Source: Bifidobacterium sp. ESL0690
GTDB lineage: Bacteria > Actinomycetota > Actinomycetes > Actinomycetales > Bifidobacteriaceae
Length of the DNA: 64,000 bases
Reading direction: 5' to 3'
Assembly: GCF_029392315.1 (NCBI RefSeq)
Contig: NZ_CP113939.1
Location: 1,178,001-1,242,000 of the forward strand
Below are positions 36,576-45,965 of the stretch, piece after piece (position 1 is the stretch's first letter; each line of letters starts with the position of its first letter). The position numbers were made by a program, and so were the translations under genes. Under the pieces are notes generated by a model. It was not told where the DNA came from. It searched no databases and saw only the letters and a list, made by a program, of their open reading frames with translations.

Positions 36576-36682
36576 CTTTCTCTTCAGCTTCTTTTTCATG
36601 CTTATATCTTGTCACGGGTTATTATTTTTTAAAGACTACATTCTGATGCAGTGATTCATAGATTTTTGGACTAGGGGACAAA

Positions 36683-37639
36683 ATGGCAAGCAATTCGGTG
36701 AAGACGGCGCTGTTGGCGAATGTCGGCGTGGCGGTGGCCAAAGGGCTTGCGGCGGCGTTTACCGGGTCTTCGGCCATGCTCTCCGAGGCGGTGCATTCCG
36801 TCGCCGACTGTGCCAACGAACTGGTGCTCATGGTCGGCGGCAAAGCCGCTGCGAAATCGGACAAGGACCATCCCTTCGGCCTGTATCGTGCCAAATATCT
36901 TGCTTCATTCCTGGTGGCCACGCTGCTGTTCTTCGTAGGCGGATGGTTCTCGTCGTCGCAGAGCTTCGAAAAGCTGGTCAAGCTCACCAACGGTTCCATG
37001 CCACGGGGCGTAGAGTCCATCGAACTGTTGGCTTCTTTGGCGGTCATCGTCGTATCTGCCTGCTTGGAAGGCTTCGGCCTGCATACTTCGATACGCGAAG
37101 CTCGCGAACGTATGGAAACACTCAAAGTCGGCCATCTCAATCTGTTCGATTTCTGGCGCAAGACCAAGAGCGCGGAACTTGCCTCGGTGATGATGGAGGA
37201 CACGCTTGCCTTGATCGGTTTGGTGTTCGCGGGATTGGGCATCGCCATGGCCTTGGTCACCGGTGATGAGATCTGGGACGCGATAGGCGGCATGTGCGTC
37301 GGTGTGATTCTGATTCTGGGAGCCGTGGCACTCGGCTTCAAATCGGGTTCGTTGTTGATTGGCGAAGCTGTCGAACCAGAAATGGTTGTTCGAATACGTA
37401 AAGCCGTTGAAAGAACTCCCGGCGTCGACCGTCTCATCAACATCCAGGCCATGCACATGGCCGAAGACGACATCCTGCTGTGTCTGAAAGTGCAGACATC
37501 CAAGCTCGACCGTGACTACGATGTCGAAACTATCAACAAGATCGAATCGGCAGTGCGCGAGGCCTTGCCGTTCTATCGTTTCGAAATCTACGTAGAACCC
37601 GACTTATATCGGAAACCTCAGGAAGTCAAACAACGTTGA
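36683..37639 (+). CDS. cation diffusion facilitator family transporter
   Basis: Membrane exporter of divalent metals by proton exchange, 318 residues with about six membrane segments and a cytoplasmic C-terminal domain. The first metal-binding helix reads SSAMLSEAVHSVADCANELVLMVG; the loop KDHPFGLYRAKYL follows, as in the SLC30A9-like branch. The second site helix has SVMMEDTLALIGLVFAGLG. The C-terminal part resembles the ferredoxin-like cytoplasmic domain. Metal specificity (Zn, Co, Mn or Fe) cannot be read. Confidence 0.92.
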   Translation: MASNSVKTALLANVGVAVAKGLAAAFTGSSAMLSEAVHSVADCANELVLMVGGKAAAKSDKDHPFGLYRAKYLASFLVATLLFFVGGWFSSSQSFEKLVKLTNGSMPRGVESIELLASLAVIVVSACLEGFGLHTSIREARERMETLKVGHLNLFDFWRKTKSAELASVMMEDTLALIGLVFAGLGIAMALVTGDEIWDAIGGMCVGVILILGAVALGFKSGSLLIGEAVEPEMVVRIRKAVERTPGVDRLINIQAMHMAEDDILLCLKVQTSKLDRDYDVETINKIESAVREALPFYRFEIYVEPDLYRKPQEVKQR

Positions 37640-37781
37640 CAAAACAATCGGTGTGACGATTTCGGCTTTACACAAATTCGGGTTTTTGTTATTTCACGGA
37701 TACCTCTTGATCAGGAAACTTGGCAGGTTATTATGACCTGAGCCGGCCTTTTCTCGAACAATGCAATTATAGTTGGCAGCC

Positions 37782-38627
37782 ATGTGCAGATTGCTTGGAT
37801 ATTGCGTCAATGCGGCTGAATTGAGTTTGAAGGATATTCTGGGGGAGGCCGATACCGCGGATTTTCGCAGGCTTAGTGAGATCCATAAGGACGGCTGGGG
37901 CGCGTCCTTGAAAGGCTTCGCGGGTGACGGGGCATCCCAATTGTCGGATGACCGGACTTACCACACCACGGTTGCCGCCTGTGTTGATCCCGTGTTTTCC
38001 TCTTTGGCGGACATACCCGCGCAGTCGGCACTGTGGCATTTCCGCTGGGGAAGCCCTGGCATCGCCGGGGTCATGGAAAATCTGCAGCCGTTTGCGCTCG
38101 ATGGCATTGAATTCATACACAATGGACATATCGTCGATGCGGACAATGTCAATATTCTTGATAATCCTGATTTTGAAGTGGATCGCGACATTGTCGAATC
38201 AATCAGCATCCACAGTGACTCGGCGATCTTTTTCGCCGTCATAGTCGGGTATGTCCGGCAGGACATGAACCTAAGTGATGCCGTGTTGCATGCTATCGCA
38301 AAGTTGCGCGAGACCTATCCGACTTCAAGCTACAACTGCATTGTGCGTGACGCCGAGGAAATGGTTGCCGTTGAGGCCGGCCGTGGAGGAAAGACCTTGC
38401 CGGAGATCATAGAGTTCTACAATGATTATGGTTGGACCGGTCAGGGTGACGACTACTCAGCCATGCGTTTCCGCGATATCAGAGACGACAAGAACCATGG
38501 GTTGGGGGTATTGGCCGCAAGTTCCGGATTCCGTCAGAATGCGGATGATGGCTGGCGTGAGATGGGCAATAACACCATGTTGGTGGCTTCGCGACGCACC
38601 GGAAGATATTTCCTTCGTTCGTTGTGA
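37782..38627 (+). CDS. class II glutamine amidotransferase-like protein
   Basis: About 281 residues with an N-terminal-nucleophile hydrolase fold. Choosing ATG 37782 puts the catalytic Cys at position 2 (MCRLLGYCV), which the family requires after removal of Met. Further marks are KDGWGASLKGF, HFRWGSPGIAG (the Arg and Trp of the glutamine site), FIHNGHIVD and HSDSAIFF. It stands alone, without a synthase domain, like YafJ/EgtC proteins. Substrate unknown; no ergothioneine genes are in the window. Confidence 0.88.
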   Translation: MCRLLGYCVNAAELSLKDILGEADTADFRRLSEIHKDGWGASLKGFAGDGASQLSDDRTYHTTVAACVDPVFSSLADIPAQSALWHFRWGSPGIAGVMENLQPFALDGIEFIHNGHIVDADNVNILDNPDFEVDRDIVESISIHSDSAIFFAVIVGYVRQDMNLSDAVLHAIAKLRETYPTSSYNCIVRDAEEMVAVEAGRGGKTLPEIIEFYNDYGWTGQGDDYSAMRFRDIRDDKNHGLGVLAASSGFRQNADDGWREMGNNTMLVASRRTGRYFLRSL

Positions 38628-38700
38628 TAAGCCTGCGGCATGCTCCGCAATTCATCGGCAACACTTCTACCGGAATCTTGTTGCTGCTAAATTTTCGGGC

Positions 38701-38823
38701 ATGATGGAATCGCTGGACTTTCGGGAATATCGCTGGCATGATGTTCGTCTGTTGAAGTCTGTCGAATTCCGCGTAAAATGGATGCCTTTTCCAGGACGCG
38801 CCGGTGACTTGCGCGATGAATAA
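38701..38823 (+). other. possible gene remnant
   Basis: A 40-residue reading frame (MMESLDFREYRWHDVRLLKSVEF...) has protein-like composition but no good ribosome site. The same frame continues upstream as antisense-like overlap with the amidotransferase 3' end. It may be the tail of a decayed gene, or chance. Confidence 0.15.
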
Positions 38824-38837
38824 TGTACCTGTATATT
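38809..38837 (+). promoter_or_regulatory. promoter of tRNA-Gly copy 2
   Basis: TTGCGC (38809-38814), 17-base spacer, TATATT (38832-38837), 18 bases before the tRNA. Confidence 0.5.
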
Positions 38838-38855
38838 TTCAGACTGTTGTCTTTT

Positions 38856-38928
38856 GCGGACATAGCTTAGTTGGTAAAGCGCGACCTTGCCAAGGTCGAG
38901 AGCGCGGGTCCGAGTCCCGTTGTCCGCT
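38856..38928 (+). tRNA. tRNA-Gly (anticodon GCC), copy 2
   Basis: All 73 bases are identical to the gene at 36171-36243, 2.7 kb away. Flanks differ apart from a few bases, so the copies are separate transcription units. Followed 80 bases later by the second long-hairpin element. Confidence 0.97.
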
Positions 38929-39008
38929 CCATTCCCTTCTTATCACGGCAGTGCCACCGAATCCTATCCACGCTTTGAAATTTATTTTATTCTTTATCAA
39001 TCCTGATT

Positions 39009-39093
39009 GGGGTTCTGGGATATGCCTTGTTCGGGCGTAAGACACGGCCGAGCGGCCAAGGAGCGTCCCGAATAAGGTATATCCCAGAACCCC
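39009..39093 (+). repeat. long-hairpin element with conserved core, copy 2
   Basis: Arms 39009-39035 and 39067-39093 pair over 27 positions, 25 Watson-Crick and two G.U if the plus strand is transcribed. The 31-base core has CGTAAG, GGCC-GAGC-GGCC and GAGCGT, matching copy 1 at 26725-26813. It lies between tRNA-Gly and thrS, 131 bases before the thrS start, so it may be part of the thrS leader or the tRNA 3' trailer. Confidence 0.85.
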
Positions 39094-39224
39094 GCACAGT
39101 AAGTAATCTTGAAGATGCATAGTTATCTTCGTATGTCGCGCATAACCCATATCGTTGGCACTGTTGATTTCCGTCCCGGCCTGCCCCTAGTAACGCGGGC
39201 CCTGAAAGCAAAGGACACATAACC

Positions 39225-41258
39225 ATGGCTGAACAAACCATCTCCATCAAACTCAACGGCGAAGCAAAGGAGGTGGAAGCCACGCAGACCGGCACCGATC
39301 TTTTCGCAGATGACAAGAACATCATCGCCGTTCGTCTCAATGGCAAGCCTCGTGACCTTTACACTCCGCTTCATGACGGTGATACCGTCGAACCCATCAC
39401 TTTGGACAGTGAGGACGGCCTGGCCATCATGCGCCACTCCGCCACCCACGTCATGGCGCAGGCCGTTCAGGAGATTCGTCCGGATGCCAAGCTCGGCATC
39501 GGTCCGGCCATCGAAAATGGCTTCTATTACGATTTTGACGTCGACAAGCCCTTCACCCCTGACGATCTGAAGGAAATCGACAAGCGCATGAAGCGAATCA
39601 TCAAGTCCTCGCAGTCCTTCCGCCGCCGCGTGGTGAGCGAAGACGAAGCCAGAAAAGAAGAGGTCGACCAGCCTTACAAGCTTGAGCTCATCGGCAAAAA
39701 GAAGGAAGACATCGATGAGACCGTCGGCACCGAGGTGCCGAATCAGGGCGAAATCACAATGTATGACAATCTCGACCGCGATGGCAACATCGTCTGGAAG
39801 GATCTCTGCCAGGGGCCTCACCTGCCCAACACCCGTTATATCAAGGCGTTCAAGCTGGAACGTACCGCCGCCGCCTACTGGCTCGGAGACGAGCACAACC
39901 CGTCGATGCAGCGCATCTACGGCACGGCATGGGCTTCCAAGGAAGATCTGAAGGCCTATCAGGCTCGTATGGAGGAGGCCGCCAAGCGCGACCACCGCAA
40001 GCTTGGCGCCGAAATGGACCTGTTCTCCTTCCCGGAGGAGATCGGACCCGGCCTGCCCGTCTTCCACCCGAAGGGCGGCGCCATCATCAACGCCATGGAA
40101 GACTACTCCCGCGAAATGCACCGCAAGGCCGGCTATAGCTTCGTGCAGACCCCGCACATTACCAAGGGCGGCCTCTACGAGACCAGCGGCCACCTGCAGT
40201 GGTACAAGGACGGCATGTTCCCGCCGATGCACCTGGACGAAGAGGTGGACGAGGACGGCAACATCACCAAGAAGGGCTTCGACTACTACCTGAAGCCGAT
40301 GAACTGCCCGATGCACAACCTCATCTTCAAGTCCCGCCAGCGCTCCTACAAGGAACTGCCGCTGCGCCTCTTCGAGTTCGGCACCGTCTACCGCTACGAA
40401 AAGAGTGGCGAGGTCCACGGCCTGACCCGAGTCCGTGGTTTGACGCAGGACGATTCCCATATTTACTGCACCCGCGAGCAGATGAAGGACGAGCTCAAGT
40501 CCATCCTGAACTTCGTGCTGAAGGTGCTGCGTGACTTCGGCCTGAGCGACTTCTACCTCGAGCTTTCCACCAAGGACGAGAAGAAGTTCGTCGGCTCCGA
40601 CGAAATCTGGACGGAAGCCACCGAGACGCTACGTGAGGTCGCCGAGGAATCCGGACTCGACCTCGTGGCCGATCCGGGCGGGGCCGCGTTCTACGGCCCG
40701 AAGATCTCGGTGCAGGCCCGCGACGCCATCGGCCGCACTTGGCAGATCTCGACCATCCAGCTCGACTTCAACCTGCCCGAGCGCTTCAAGCTCGAGTACA
40801 TCGCCAAGGACGGCACCCACCAGCGCCCGGTGATGATTCACCGTGCCCTGTTCGGCTCCATCGAGCGCTTCTTCGCCATTCTGCTCGAGCACTATGCCGG
40901 TGCCTTCCCGGTCTGGCTTGCCCCGGTTCAGGTCACGGGCATTCCGGTGGCCGATGAGTTCGCGCCTCATCTTCAGAAGTTCATCGACTCCCTGACCCAG
41001 GAGACGGTGCGCTGCGAGATGGACACCTCCGACGACCGCTTCGGCAAGAAGATTCGCAACGCCTCCAAGTCCAAGGTGCCATTCACCCTGATCGTTGGTG
41101 AAGACGATGTCAACAAGAATGCCGTGAGTTTCCGCTTCCGCGACGGCAGCCAGCTGAACGGCGTGCCCGTCGAGACGGCCAAGGCCGACATTCTGAAGGT
41201 CATCAAGTCTCGCGCTCAGGTCAACAATGCCGACGATTTCGCTCAAGCGACCAAGTAA
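39225..41258 (+). CDS. thrS: threonine-tRNA ligase
   Basis: Charges tRNA-Thr, 677 residues. Domains in order: TGS (about 1-65), the editing domain with HxxxH-type residues ([13 protein letters not shown]), the class II catalytic core (motif 2 [27 protein letters not shown], motif 3 at [19 protein letters not shown]), zinc ligand Cys in MNCPMHN, and the anticodon-binding domain. It heads the conserved thrS-pgsA-acyltransferase-pimA-yebC-ruvCAB order; the HIT-family gene that often follows thrS in mycobacteria is absent. Confidence 0.98.
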   Translation: MAEQTISIKLNGEAKEVEATQTGTDLFADDKNIIAVRLNGKPRDLYTPLHDGDTVEPITLDSEDGLAIMRHSATHVMAQAVQEIRPDAKLGIGPAIENGFYYDFDVDKPFTPDDLKEIDKRMKRIIKSSQSFRRRVVSEDEARKEEVDQPYKLELIGKKKEDIDETVGTEVPNQGEITMYDNLDRDGNIVWKDLCQGPHLPNTRYIKAFKLERTAAAYWLGDEHNPSMQRIYGTAWASKEDLKAYQARMEEAAKRDHRKLGAEMDLFSFPEEIGPGLPVFHPKGGAIINAMEDYSREMHRKAGYSFVQTPHITKGGLYETSGHLQWYKDGMFPPMHLDEEVDEDGNITKKGFDYYLKPMNCPMHNLIFKSRQRSYKELPLRLFEFGTVYRYEKSGEVHGLTRVRGLTQDDSHIYCTREQMKDELKSILNFVLKVLRDFGLSDFYLELSTKDEKKFVGSDEIWTEATETLREVAEESGLDLVADPGGAAFYGPKISVQARDAIGRTWQISTIQLDFNLPERFKLEYIAKDGTHQRPVMIHRALFGSIERFFAILLEHYAGAFPVWLAPVQVTGIPVADEFAPHLQKFIDSLTQETVRCEMDTSDDRFGKKIRNASKSKVPFTLIVGEDDVNKNAVSFRFRDGSQLNGVPVETAKADILKVIKSRAQVNNADDFAQATK

Positions 41259-41285
41259 GAGAAAGCTGCTGAGGAAAGCGTAAGC

Positions 41286-41942
41286 ATGCTCGAAAAACTA
41301 CGACCACCGTTCAAACGCCTCATCGCGCCTATCGCTAAGCTCTTGGTGGCGATGGGGCTCACGGCGAACGCAGTGACCGTTATCGGAGCCGTCGGTACGA
41401 TTCTCGTGGCCATCGCCACGGGAATCACCGGCTGGCTTATTCCTGGCTCCATACTGATGGCCATTCTTGCGGCATTCGATTCGCTGGACGGTTCGGTGGC
41501 GGCATTGACCACGGGCGGTACCAAATTCGGCGCCTTCCTCGATTCGACGCTTGACCGCATCGCCGATTGGGCCGTGCTGTTCGCCGTAGTGCTGTATTTC
41601 CTGTTGCACGGTGGCATGTCGATCGCCTCCGGTTCCATCGATATGGATGACGTGATCGGTTGGATCGGTATCGGGGCGTCGATGTATGCGATGATGACCT
41701 CGTTCGTCACCTCCTACGCCCGTGCCCGTGCCGAATCGGTGGGTTATGAAGCCAAAAATGGCATCGCCACCAGAAGCGACCGCTTGGTCATCATTCTTGT
41801 CGGCATGCTCTTGAGTGGCGTTTTCGGCGATCCTCGTTGGCTTATGGCCTTCATTGTCGTTCTCGCCGTGTTGGGCACGATTACCGTTTTCCAGCGCATC
41901 TTCGAGGTACGTCGGCAGATGAAAGCGGACGGCGCAATCTGA
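41286..41942 (+). CDS. pgsA: CDP-alcohol phosphatidyltransferase, probable phosphatidylinositol-phosphate synthase
   Basis: Integral membrane enzyme joining a CDP-diacylglycerol lipid with an alcohol; from context probably inositol phosphate. 218 residues, about six membrane helices. The signature reads DSLDGSVAALTTGGTKFGAFLDSTLDR: all four metal-binding Asp are present, but the Arg of the usual DGxxAR is Ala. The next genes (acyltransferase, PimA) build phosphatidylinositol mannosides, as in mycobacteria. 28 bases after thrS. Phosphatidylglycerol-phosphate synthase is the alternative. Confidence 0.88.
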   Translation: MLEKLRPPFKRLIAPIAKLLVAMGLTANAVTVIGAVGTILVAIATGITGWLIPGSILMAILAAFDSLDGSVAALTTGGTKFGAFLDSTLDRIADWAVLFAVVLYFLLHGGMSIASGSIDMDDVIGWIGIGASMYAMMTSFVTSYARARAESVGYEAKNGIATRSDRLVIILVGMLLSGVFGDPRWLMAFIVVLAVLGTITVFQRIFEVRRQMKADGAI

Positions 41943-41950
41943 AAGTAGTG

Positions 41951-41997
41951 TAAAGCCTGCCTTACATGTTCCTTATGACATGCGAGACAGGCTTTAT
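41951..41997 (+). terminator. hairpin after pgsA, possible terminator
   Basis: TAAAGCCTG and CAGGCTTTA form a 9-bp base, with an inner ACATG/CATGT pairing separated by unpaired bases. The U-run is short (TTTAT), so termination may be partial before the downstream acyltransferase gene. Confidence 0.55.
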
Positions 41998-42127
41998 CGA
42001 TTCTATTGGATTTCCCGTCTTTGTTAAAGTTCTATACTTTACGTAATACATTATGGCGATCGCGCTGTATGGTAAGCGTGGCAACGTTTTCGAATCCGTT
42101 TGAATATCCGAAAGATCTGTTACACCT

Positions 42128-43126
42128 ATGTTCGATAATTTCCTGGTATTTCTTGCCAAACATCCGAGGATTATCCCAGAACCATTGTTGCGAGGCCTGT
42201 TCCTGTTCGCAGCAAACGTGTGTTGGTTCCTGCATATCGGGGGAGTAAAGCAACTCGAACGCAATCTTCGTCATGTCCTTGAATCCAGAGACGGCACGGT
42301 AAGCGAAAAAGCGGTTCGCAAAGCCAGCCTTCATGGTATGCGTTCCTATTTCACCTATTTCGCAGAGGCGATGACCGTAGGCGGCCATTCTGACGAACGG
42401 CTTCTCGCCCGTGCCAGGCCGATCGGGCCGGGACTACCGATTTGCAAGGAACTCGTGCATGACAATCCGGGCAGTGCCCCCATGGCCATCAGTCATCAGG
42501 GCAACTGGGATTACGAAGGGTTTCTTGCGGCCAACGTGCTCGCACCCGTAACCGTTACGGCGGAACGGTTGAAAAACCAAAAACTGCTCGACACGTTCAT
42601 CGAAATCCGCAAACGTATGGATATCACCGTGCTGCTCACCGGTCAGCCGCATCTTATTGAGAAACTCGAAGATGCGCTGGCCAAGCCACACGTTTTGGTG
42701 CCGCTGCTTGCCGACAGGGACCTCAGCCGTCATGGCGAATTCGTCCATGCCTTCGGCTCCACCATTCGCGTCGCACGGGGGCCGGCAACATTGGCGCTGG
42801 ACACCGGCAAGCCGTTGTTCGTCGTCAACATGTACCGCGAGAAACTTCATGGCGAAGCCCGACGCAAGGCCGGCATCCGTTATGGGTACGTCGTCGATAT
42901 CAGCGCACCAGTGGATATTGACCGCTTCCGCAGCCTGCCGTGTGAAGAGGCCATCCACGCCATCAGCCAGGCATGGGTCGACGTATGGAGCCGTGATATC
43001 TCCGCTCATCCTGAGGACTGGCACATGCTCCAGCCGATATTCATCGAGGACCTGGATATCTCGCGTCTCAAGGATGTTCCCGACGAAGTAATGGCCGAGC
43101 TCAAGCAAATCAACAAAAACCGATAA
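42128..43126 (+). CDS. phosphatidylinositol mannoside acyltransferase (LpxL/HtrB family)
   Basis: Membrane-associated acyltransferase of 332 residues that, by family and context, adds a fatty acid to the mannose of PIM (PatA of mycobacteria). The catalytic motif is ISHQGNWDYEG (HxxxxD) near residue 120; the second block is LLADRDLSRHGEFVHAFGSTIRVARGPATLAL, followed by PLFVVNMYRE. The N-terminal segment is hydrophobic. It sits between pgsA and pimA as in mycobacteria. The ribosome site is weak. Confidence 0.9.
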   Translation: MFDNFLVFLAKHPRIIPEPLLRGLFLFAANVCWFLHIGGVKQLERNLRHVLESRDGTVSEKAVRKASLHGMRSYFTYFAEAMTVGGHSDERLLARARPIGPGLPICKELVHDNPGSAPMAISHQGNWDYEGFLAANVLAPVTVTAERLKNQKLLDTFIEIRKRMDITVLLTGQPHLIEKLEDALAKPHVLVPLLADRDLSRHGEFVHAFGSTIRVARGPATLALDTGKPLFVVNMYREKLHGEARRKAGIRYGYVVDISAPVDIDRFRSLPCEEAIHAISQAWVDVWSRDISAHPEDWHMLQPIFIEDLDISRLKDVPDEVMAELKQINKNR

Positions 43127-43236
43127 AAACGATAACCCGATACAATCAACGAAAACCACAACGTGATTATTGTCTCTATAATGATTGAACCGGAAACACA
43201 CGTCGAAATACCGAATCTATGGCAGAATAAAGAATC

Positions 43237-44427
43237 ATGTCCTATGTAGAAAACGATGGAACCAACCAGCGCCCGGACCCGCTTCACGGCAGGAAACTAA
43301 ATGTTGGCATCATCTCGCCGTATTCGTTCGAGACTCCTGGCGGAGTGCAGTTCCATATCCGCGATTTCGCCGAAGAACTGATGAAACGCGGCCATAAAGT
43401 GGAAGTGCTGGCTCCGGGCCGACGCACCAGGGATATGCCGCTTTGGGTGACCACCAACGATTCCTCGTTTTCCATTCCATACAACGGTTCCGTTGCACGC
43501 CTGAGTTATTTCGGTTTCGTCGGGCCGCGTGCGCGCCGATGGGTCAAGCAGGGTCATTTCGATATCGTTCATCTGCATGAGCCCGAATGCCCGTCACTGA
43601 GTCACAAGCCGCTTACCATGATTCACCATCCGCCGTTCGTCGGGACGTTCCATGCGGCTTTCGACCCGTATCCGTTGGTTCTGCGGTTTTTCCAAGGTTA
43701 TTTAAGGCAGTATCTCTCACCACTTTCGGCGGGTATTTGCGTTTCCGAGGCCGCCAAGCAGGTGGTCGACCATTACGGCCCGCGCGATATCGAATATGAT
43801 GTCATTCCCAATGGCATCAATTGCAAGTTCTTTGCCACCGCCCAGCCCAAAGCCGCTTGGCTTGGCACTCCAGAACGACCGACCATCGGCTTCTTGGGAC
43901 GCATGGGGGAGGCCCGCAAGGGATTCTCCGTTTTCGCGCGCGCTGCAAATGACATCATCAAACGCTACCCTTCGGCACGCTTCCTTTGTGCCGGCACGGG
44001 GGAGCAGGACGCACTGAAGATTCTCGGCAAGGTCGATCCGAGCGGAATGTTGTCCAAACGCTTCGAATTCCTCGGTCGTATCAGCGATAAAGACAAAGCC
44101 CGGTTCTACAAATCGCTCGATGTCTACGTCGCCCCACAAACCGGGGGAGAAAGCTTCGGCATCGTATTGGTGGAGGCCATGGCCGCCTCGTGCGCTGTGG
44201 TATCCAGTGACCTTGATGCCTTCGCGGCCGTCGCACAGGACGGCGACGATGCGGCGTTGTTTGCCAACGGTGATGGGCATGATTGTGCCCGGCAGATAAT
44301 TTCGCTGCTGGACAATCCGGAGCGTCGTGAACACTTGCGGCAGGCGGGCTTTGAACGTTCCAAACGATATGACTGGCCGGTGGTGGCCGATCGGGTTCTG
44401 GAGGTCTACGCCCGCGTATTGTCGTGA
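43237..44427 (+). CDS. pimA: GT4 glycosyltransferase, probable phosphatidyl-myo-inositol mannosyltransferase PimA
   Basis: Peripheral membrane GT-B enzyme that, by context, transfers the first mannose from GDP-mannose to phosphatidylinositol. 396 residues. The N-domain glycine loop is YSFETPGGVQFHIRDFAEEL near residue 27; LHEPECPSLSH and FVGTFHAAFD follow. The C-domain has IGFLGRMGEARKGF and the retaining-GT motif PQTGGESFGIVLVEAMAASCAVVSSD. Positional match to mycobacterial pimA supports the call; the acceptor is inferred. Confidence 0.92.
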   Translation: MSYVENDGTNQRPDPLHGRKLNVGIISPYSFETPGGVQFHIRDFAEELMKRGHKVEVLAPGRRTRDMPLWVTTNDSSFSIPYNGSVARLSYFGFVGPRARRWVKQGHFDIVHLHEPECPSLSHKPLTMIHHPPFVGTFHAAFDPYPLVLRFFQGYLRQYLSPLSAGICVSEAAKQVVDHYGPRDIEYDVIPNGINCKFFATAQPKAAWLGTPERPTIGFLGRMGEARKGFSVFARAANDIIKRYPSARFLCAGTGEQDALKILGKVDPSGMLSKRFEFLGRISDKDKARFYKSLDVYVAPQTGGESFGIVLVEAMAASCAVVSSDLDAFAAVAQDGDDAALFANGDGHDCARQIISLLDNPERREHLRQAGFERSKRYDWPVVADRVLEVYARVLS

Positions 44428-44480
44428 AACCGCTTTAAAATTGTTACGTTTAACGTATTCGTATACCTGCTAGGAGCAAT

Positions 44481-45239
44481 ATGTCAGGGCATTCCAAGTG
44501 GGCGACCACTAAAAACAAGAAGGCCGCCATCGATTCGAAGCGCGGCAAGCTGTTCGCCAAACTCATCAAGAACATCGAAATCGCAGCACGTCTGGGCGGC
44601 GGCGACCCCGACGGCAATCCGACGCTTTACGACGCCATCGTCAAGGCCAAGAAGTCCTCGATGCCGTCCGACAACATCAAGCGCGCCATCAAGCGTGGGT
44701 CCGGCGCCGAAGCCGGTGCCGCCAATTACGAGAGCATCACTTACGAAGGCTATGCGCCTGCGGGCGTGGGCCTGATCATCGAGTGCCTCACCGACAACCG
44801 CAACCGTGCGGCCGCCGAAGTGCGTTCCACACTGACCAAGGGCAATGGCTCGCTGGCCACCTCCGGTTCCGTGAGCTTCAACTTCGAGCGCAAGGGCCAG
44901 ATCGTGGTTCCTTCCGAAGGGCTTGATTATGACAAGCTGTTCGAGCTCGCGGCCGAAGACGGTGCCGAGGATGTGCGTGACGAGGGCGAGGTCTATGTCG
45001 TCGTCACCGCTCCCGAAGATATGGTTGCAGTGCGCGAGGCGCTGCAGAAGGCCAACATCGACTATGATTCGGCCGATCTGGTGATGATTCCCAAGACCGA
45101 GGTTGATTTGAGCCTTGAGGATGCACAGAAGGTTTCCAAGCTCATCGACAACCTCGATGACCTCGACGATGTGCAGAACATCTACAGCAACTGGACCGCC
45201 TCGGATGAGGTTATGGAACAGCTGGATGCAGAGGAGTAA
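44481..45239 (+). CDS. yebC: YebC/PmpR-family DNA-binding or translation regulator
   Basis: 252 residues, the full YebC fold from the invariant [33 protein letters not shown] through [16 protein letters not shown] to the C-terminal [27 protein letters not shown]. Once described only as a transcriptional regulator, the family is now also linked to relief of ribosome stalling. GGAG lies before the ATG. ruvC follows after 6 bases, the classical association. Confidence 0.97.
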   Translation: MSGHSKWATTKNKKAAIDSKRGKLFAKLIKNIEIAARLGGGDPDGNPTLYDAIVKAKKSSMPSDNIKRAIKRGSGAEAGAANYESITYEGYAPAGVGLIIECLTDNRNRAAAEVRSTLTKGNGSLATSGSVSFNFERKGQIVVPSEGLDYDKLFELAAEDGAEDVRDEGEVYVVVTAPEDMVAVREALQKANIDYDSADLVMIPKTEVDLSLEDAQKVSKLIDNLDDLDDVQNIYSNWTASDEVMEQLDAEE

Positions 45240-45245
45240 TCCGCT

Positions 45246-45827
45246 GTGATTATTCTTGGCGTCGACCCCGGGCTTACACGCTGCGGGGTCGGTGTGATTG
45301 AAGCCGACGCATCGCGCCGGCTTTCTTTTGTTCACGTCGATGTCGTGCGCAGTGACCCGCATATTTCGCAGGATCTGCGCCTGCTGGCCATCTACAACGG
45401 ACTTGTCTCTAAAATCGACAGGTTTTCGCCTGATACGGTTTCCATCGAACGCGTGTTCGCTCAGGAGAACCGCAACACCGTACTGGGCACCGCTCAGGCG
45501 GCCGGGCTAGCCATGCTGGCGGCGGCTCAACGTGGCATTCCCGTGGCTTTGCACACGCCGACGGAAGCCAAGATGGCCGTTACCGGCAACGGACGAGCCG
45601 AAAAGATCCAGGTGGAACGCATGGTCGCGCGCATTCTGAACCTCAACAAGATTCCGGAACCTGCCGATGCCGCCGATGCCTTGGCACAGGCGATATGCCA
45701 TGCGTTGCGGCCGTCCGGCGCGCTTCAAGGCGGGGAACGTGAGCAACATCTGACTCTGGCCCAACGCCAATGGGCCCAGGCTCAGCAGCACGCCAAGAAA
45801 CGCCACAGCGTCGATAGGGGCATGTAA
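45246..45827 (+). CDS. ruvC: Holliday junction resolvase RuvC
   Basis: Endonuclease that cuts four-way junctions moved by RuvAB, 193 residues. RNase H-like fold: [11 protein letters not shown] with the first catalytic Asp, [22 protein letters not shown] with Glu, and [15 protein letters not shown] with the last acidic residues. GTG start after GGAG. A LexA box and a hairpin separate it from ruvA. Confidence 0.97.
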   Translation: MIILGVDPGLTRCGVGVIEADASRRLSFVHVDVVRSDPHISQDLRLLAIYNGLVSKIDRFSPDTVSIERVFAQENRNTVLGTAQAAGLAMLAAAQRGIPVALHTPTEAKMAVTGNGRAEKIQVERMVARILNLNKIPEPADAADALAQAICHALRPSGALQGGEREQHLTLAQRQWAQAQQHAKKRHSVDRGM

Positions 45828-45831
45828 GCTA

Positions 45832-45847
45832 TCGAACAGATGTTCGA
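45832..45847 (+). promoter_or_regulatory. LexA (SOS) box between ruvC and ruvA
   Basis: TCGAACAGATGTTCGA fits CGAAC-N4-GTTCG, the same form as the uvrA site. It lies 5 bases after the ruvC stop and 119 bases before the ruvA ATG, implying damage induction of ruvAB. Confidence 0.8.
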
Positions 45848-45852
45848 ATATT

Positions 45853-45892
45853 GAAAATGCTTGGGTTCTTGGTTTTAGGCCCTTGCATTTTC
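45853..45892 (+). terminator. hairpin downstream of ruvC, weak terminator or ruvAB leader structure
   Basis: GAAAATGC/GCATTTTC with an inner GGG/CCC pairing and TT/TT mismatches. It follows the LexA box; the trailing TTCTTGATTT is a poor U-run, so its role is uncertain. Confidence 0.45.
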
Positions 45893-45921
45893 TTGATTTG
45901 CGCAGTATTGGCAAATATACG
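45893..45921 (+). promoter_or_regulatory. candidate promoter of ruvAB
   Basis: TTGATT (45893-45898), a 17-base spacer and TATACG (45916-45921), 45 bases before ruvA. The LexA box is 46 bases upstream of the -35, farther than usual for direct occlusion. Confidence 0.45.
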
Positions 45922-45965
45922 CTTTGTACCGAGCAATCGGCACAGTTCAACGGCTTGGAGTGGCA

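Noticed and set aside
39097..39224. T-box riboswitch in the thrS leader
   Set aside because: No T-box antiterminator sequence or specifier loop could be found; actinobacterial T-boxes are mainly in ileS.
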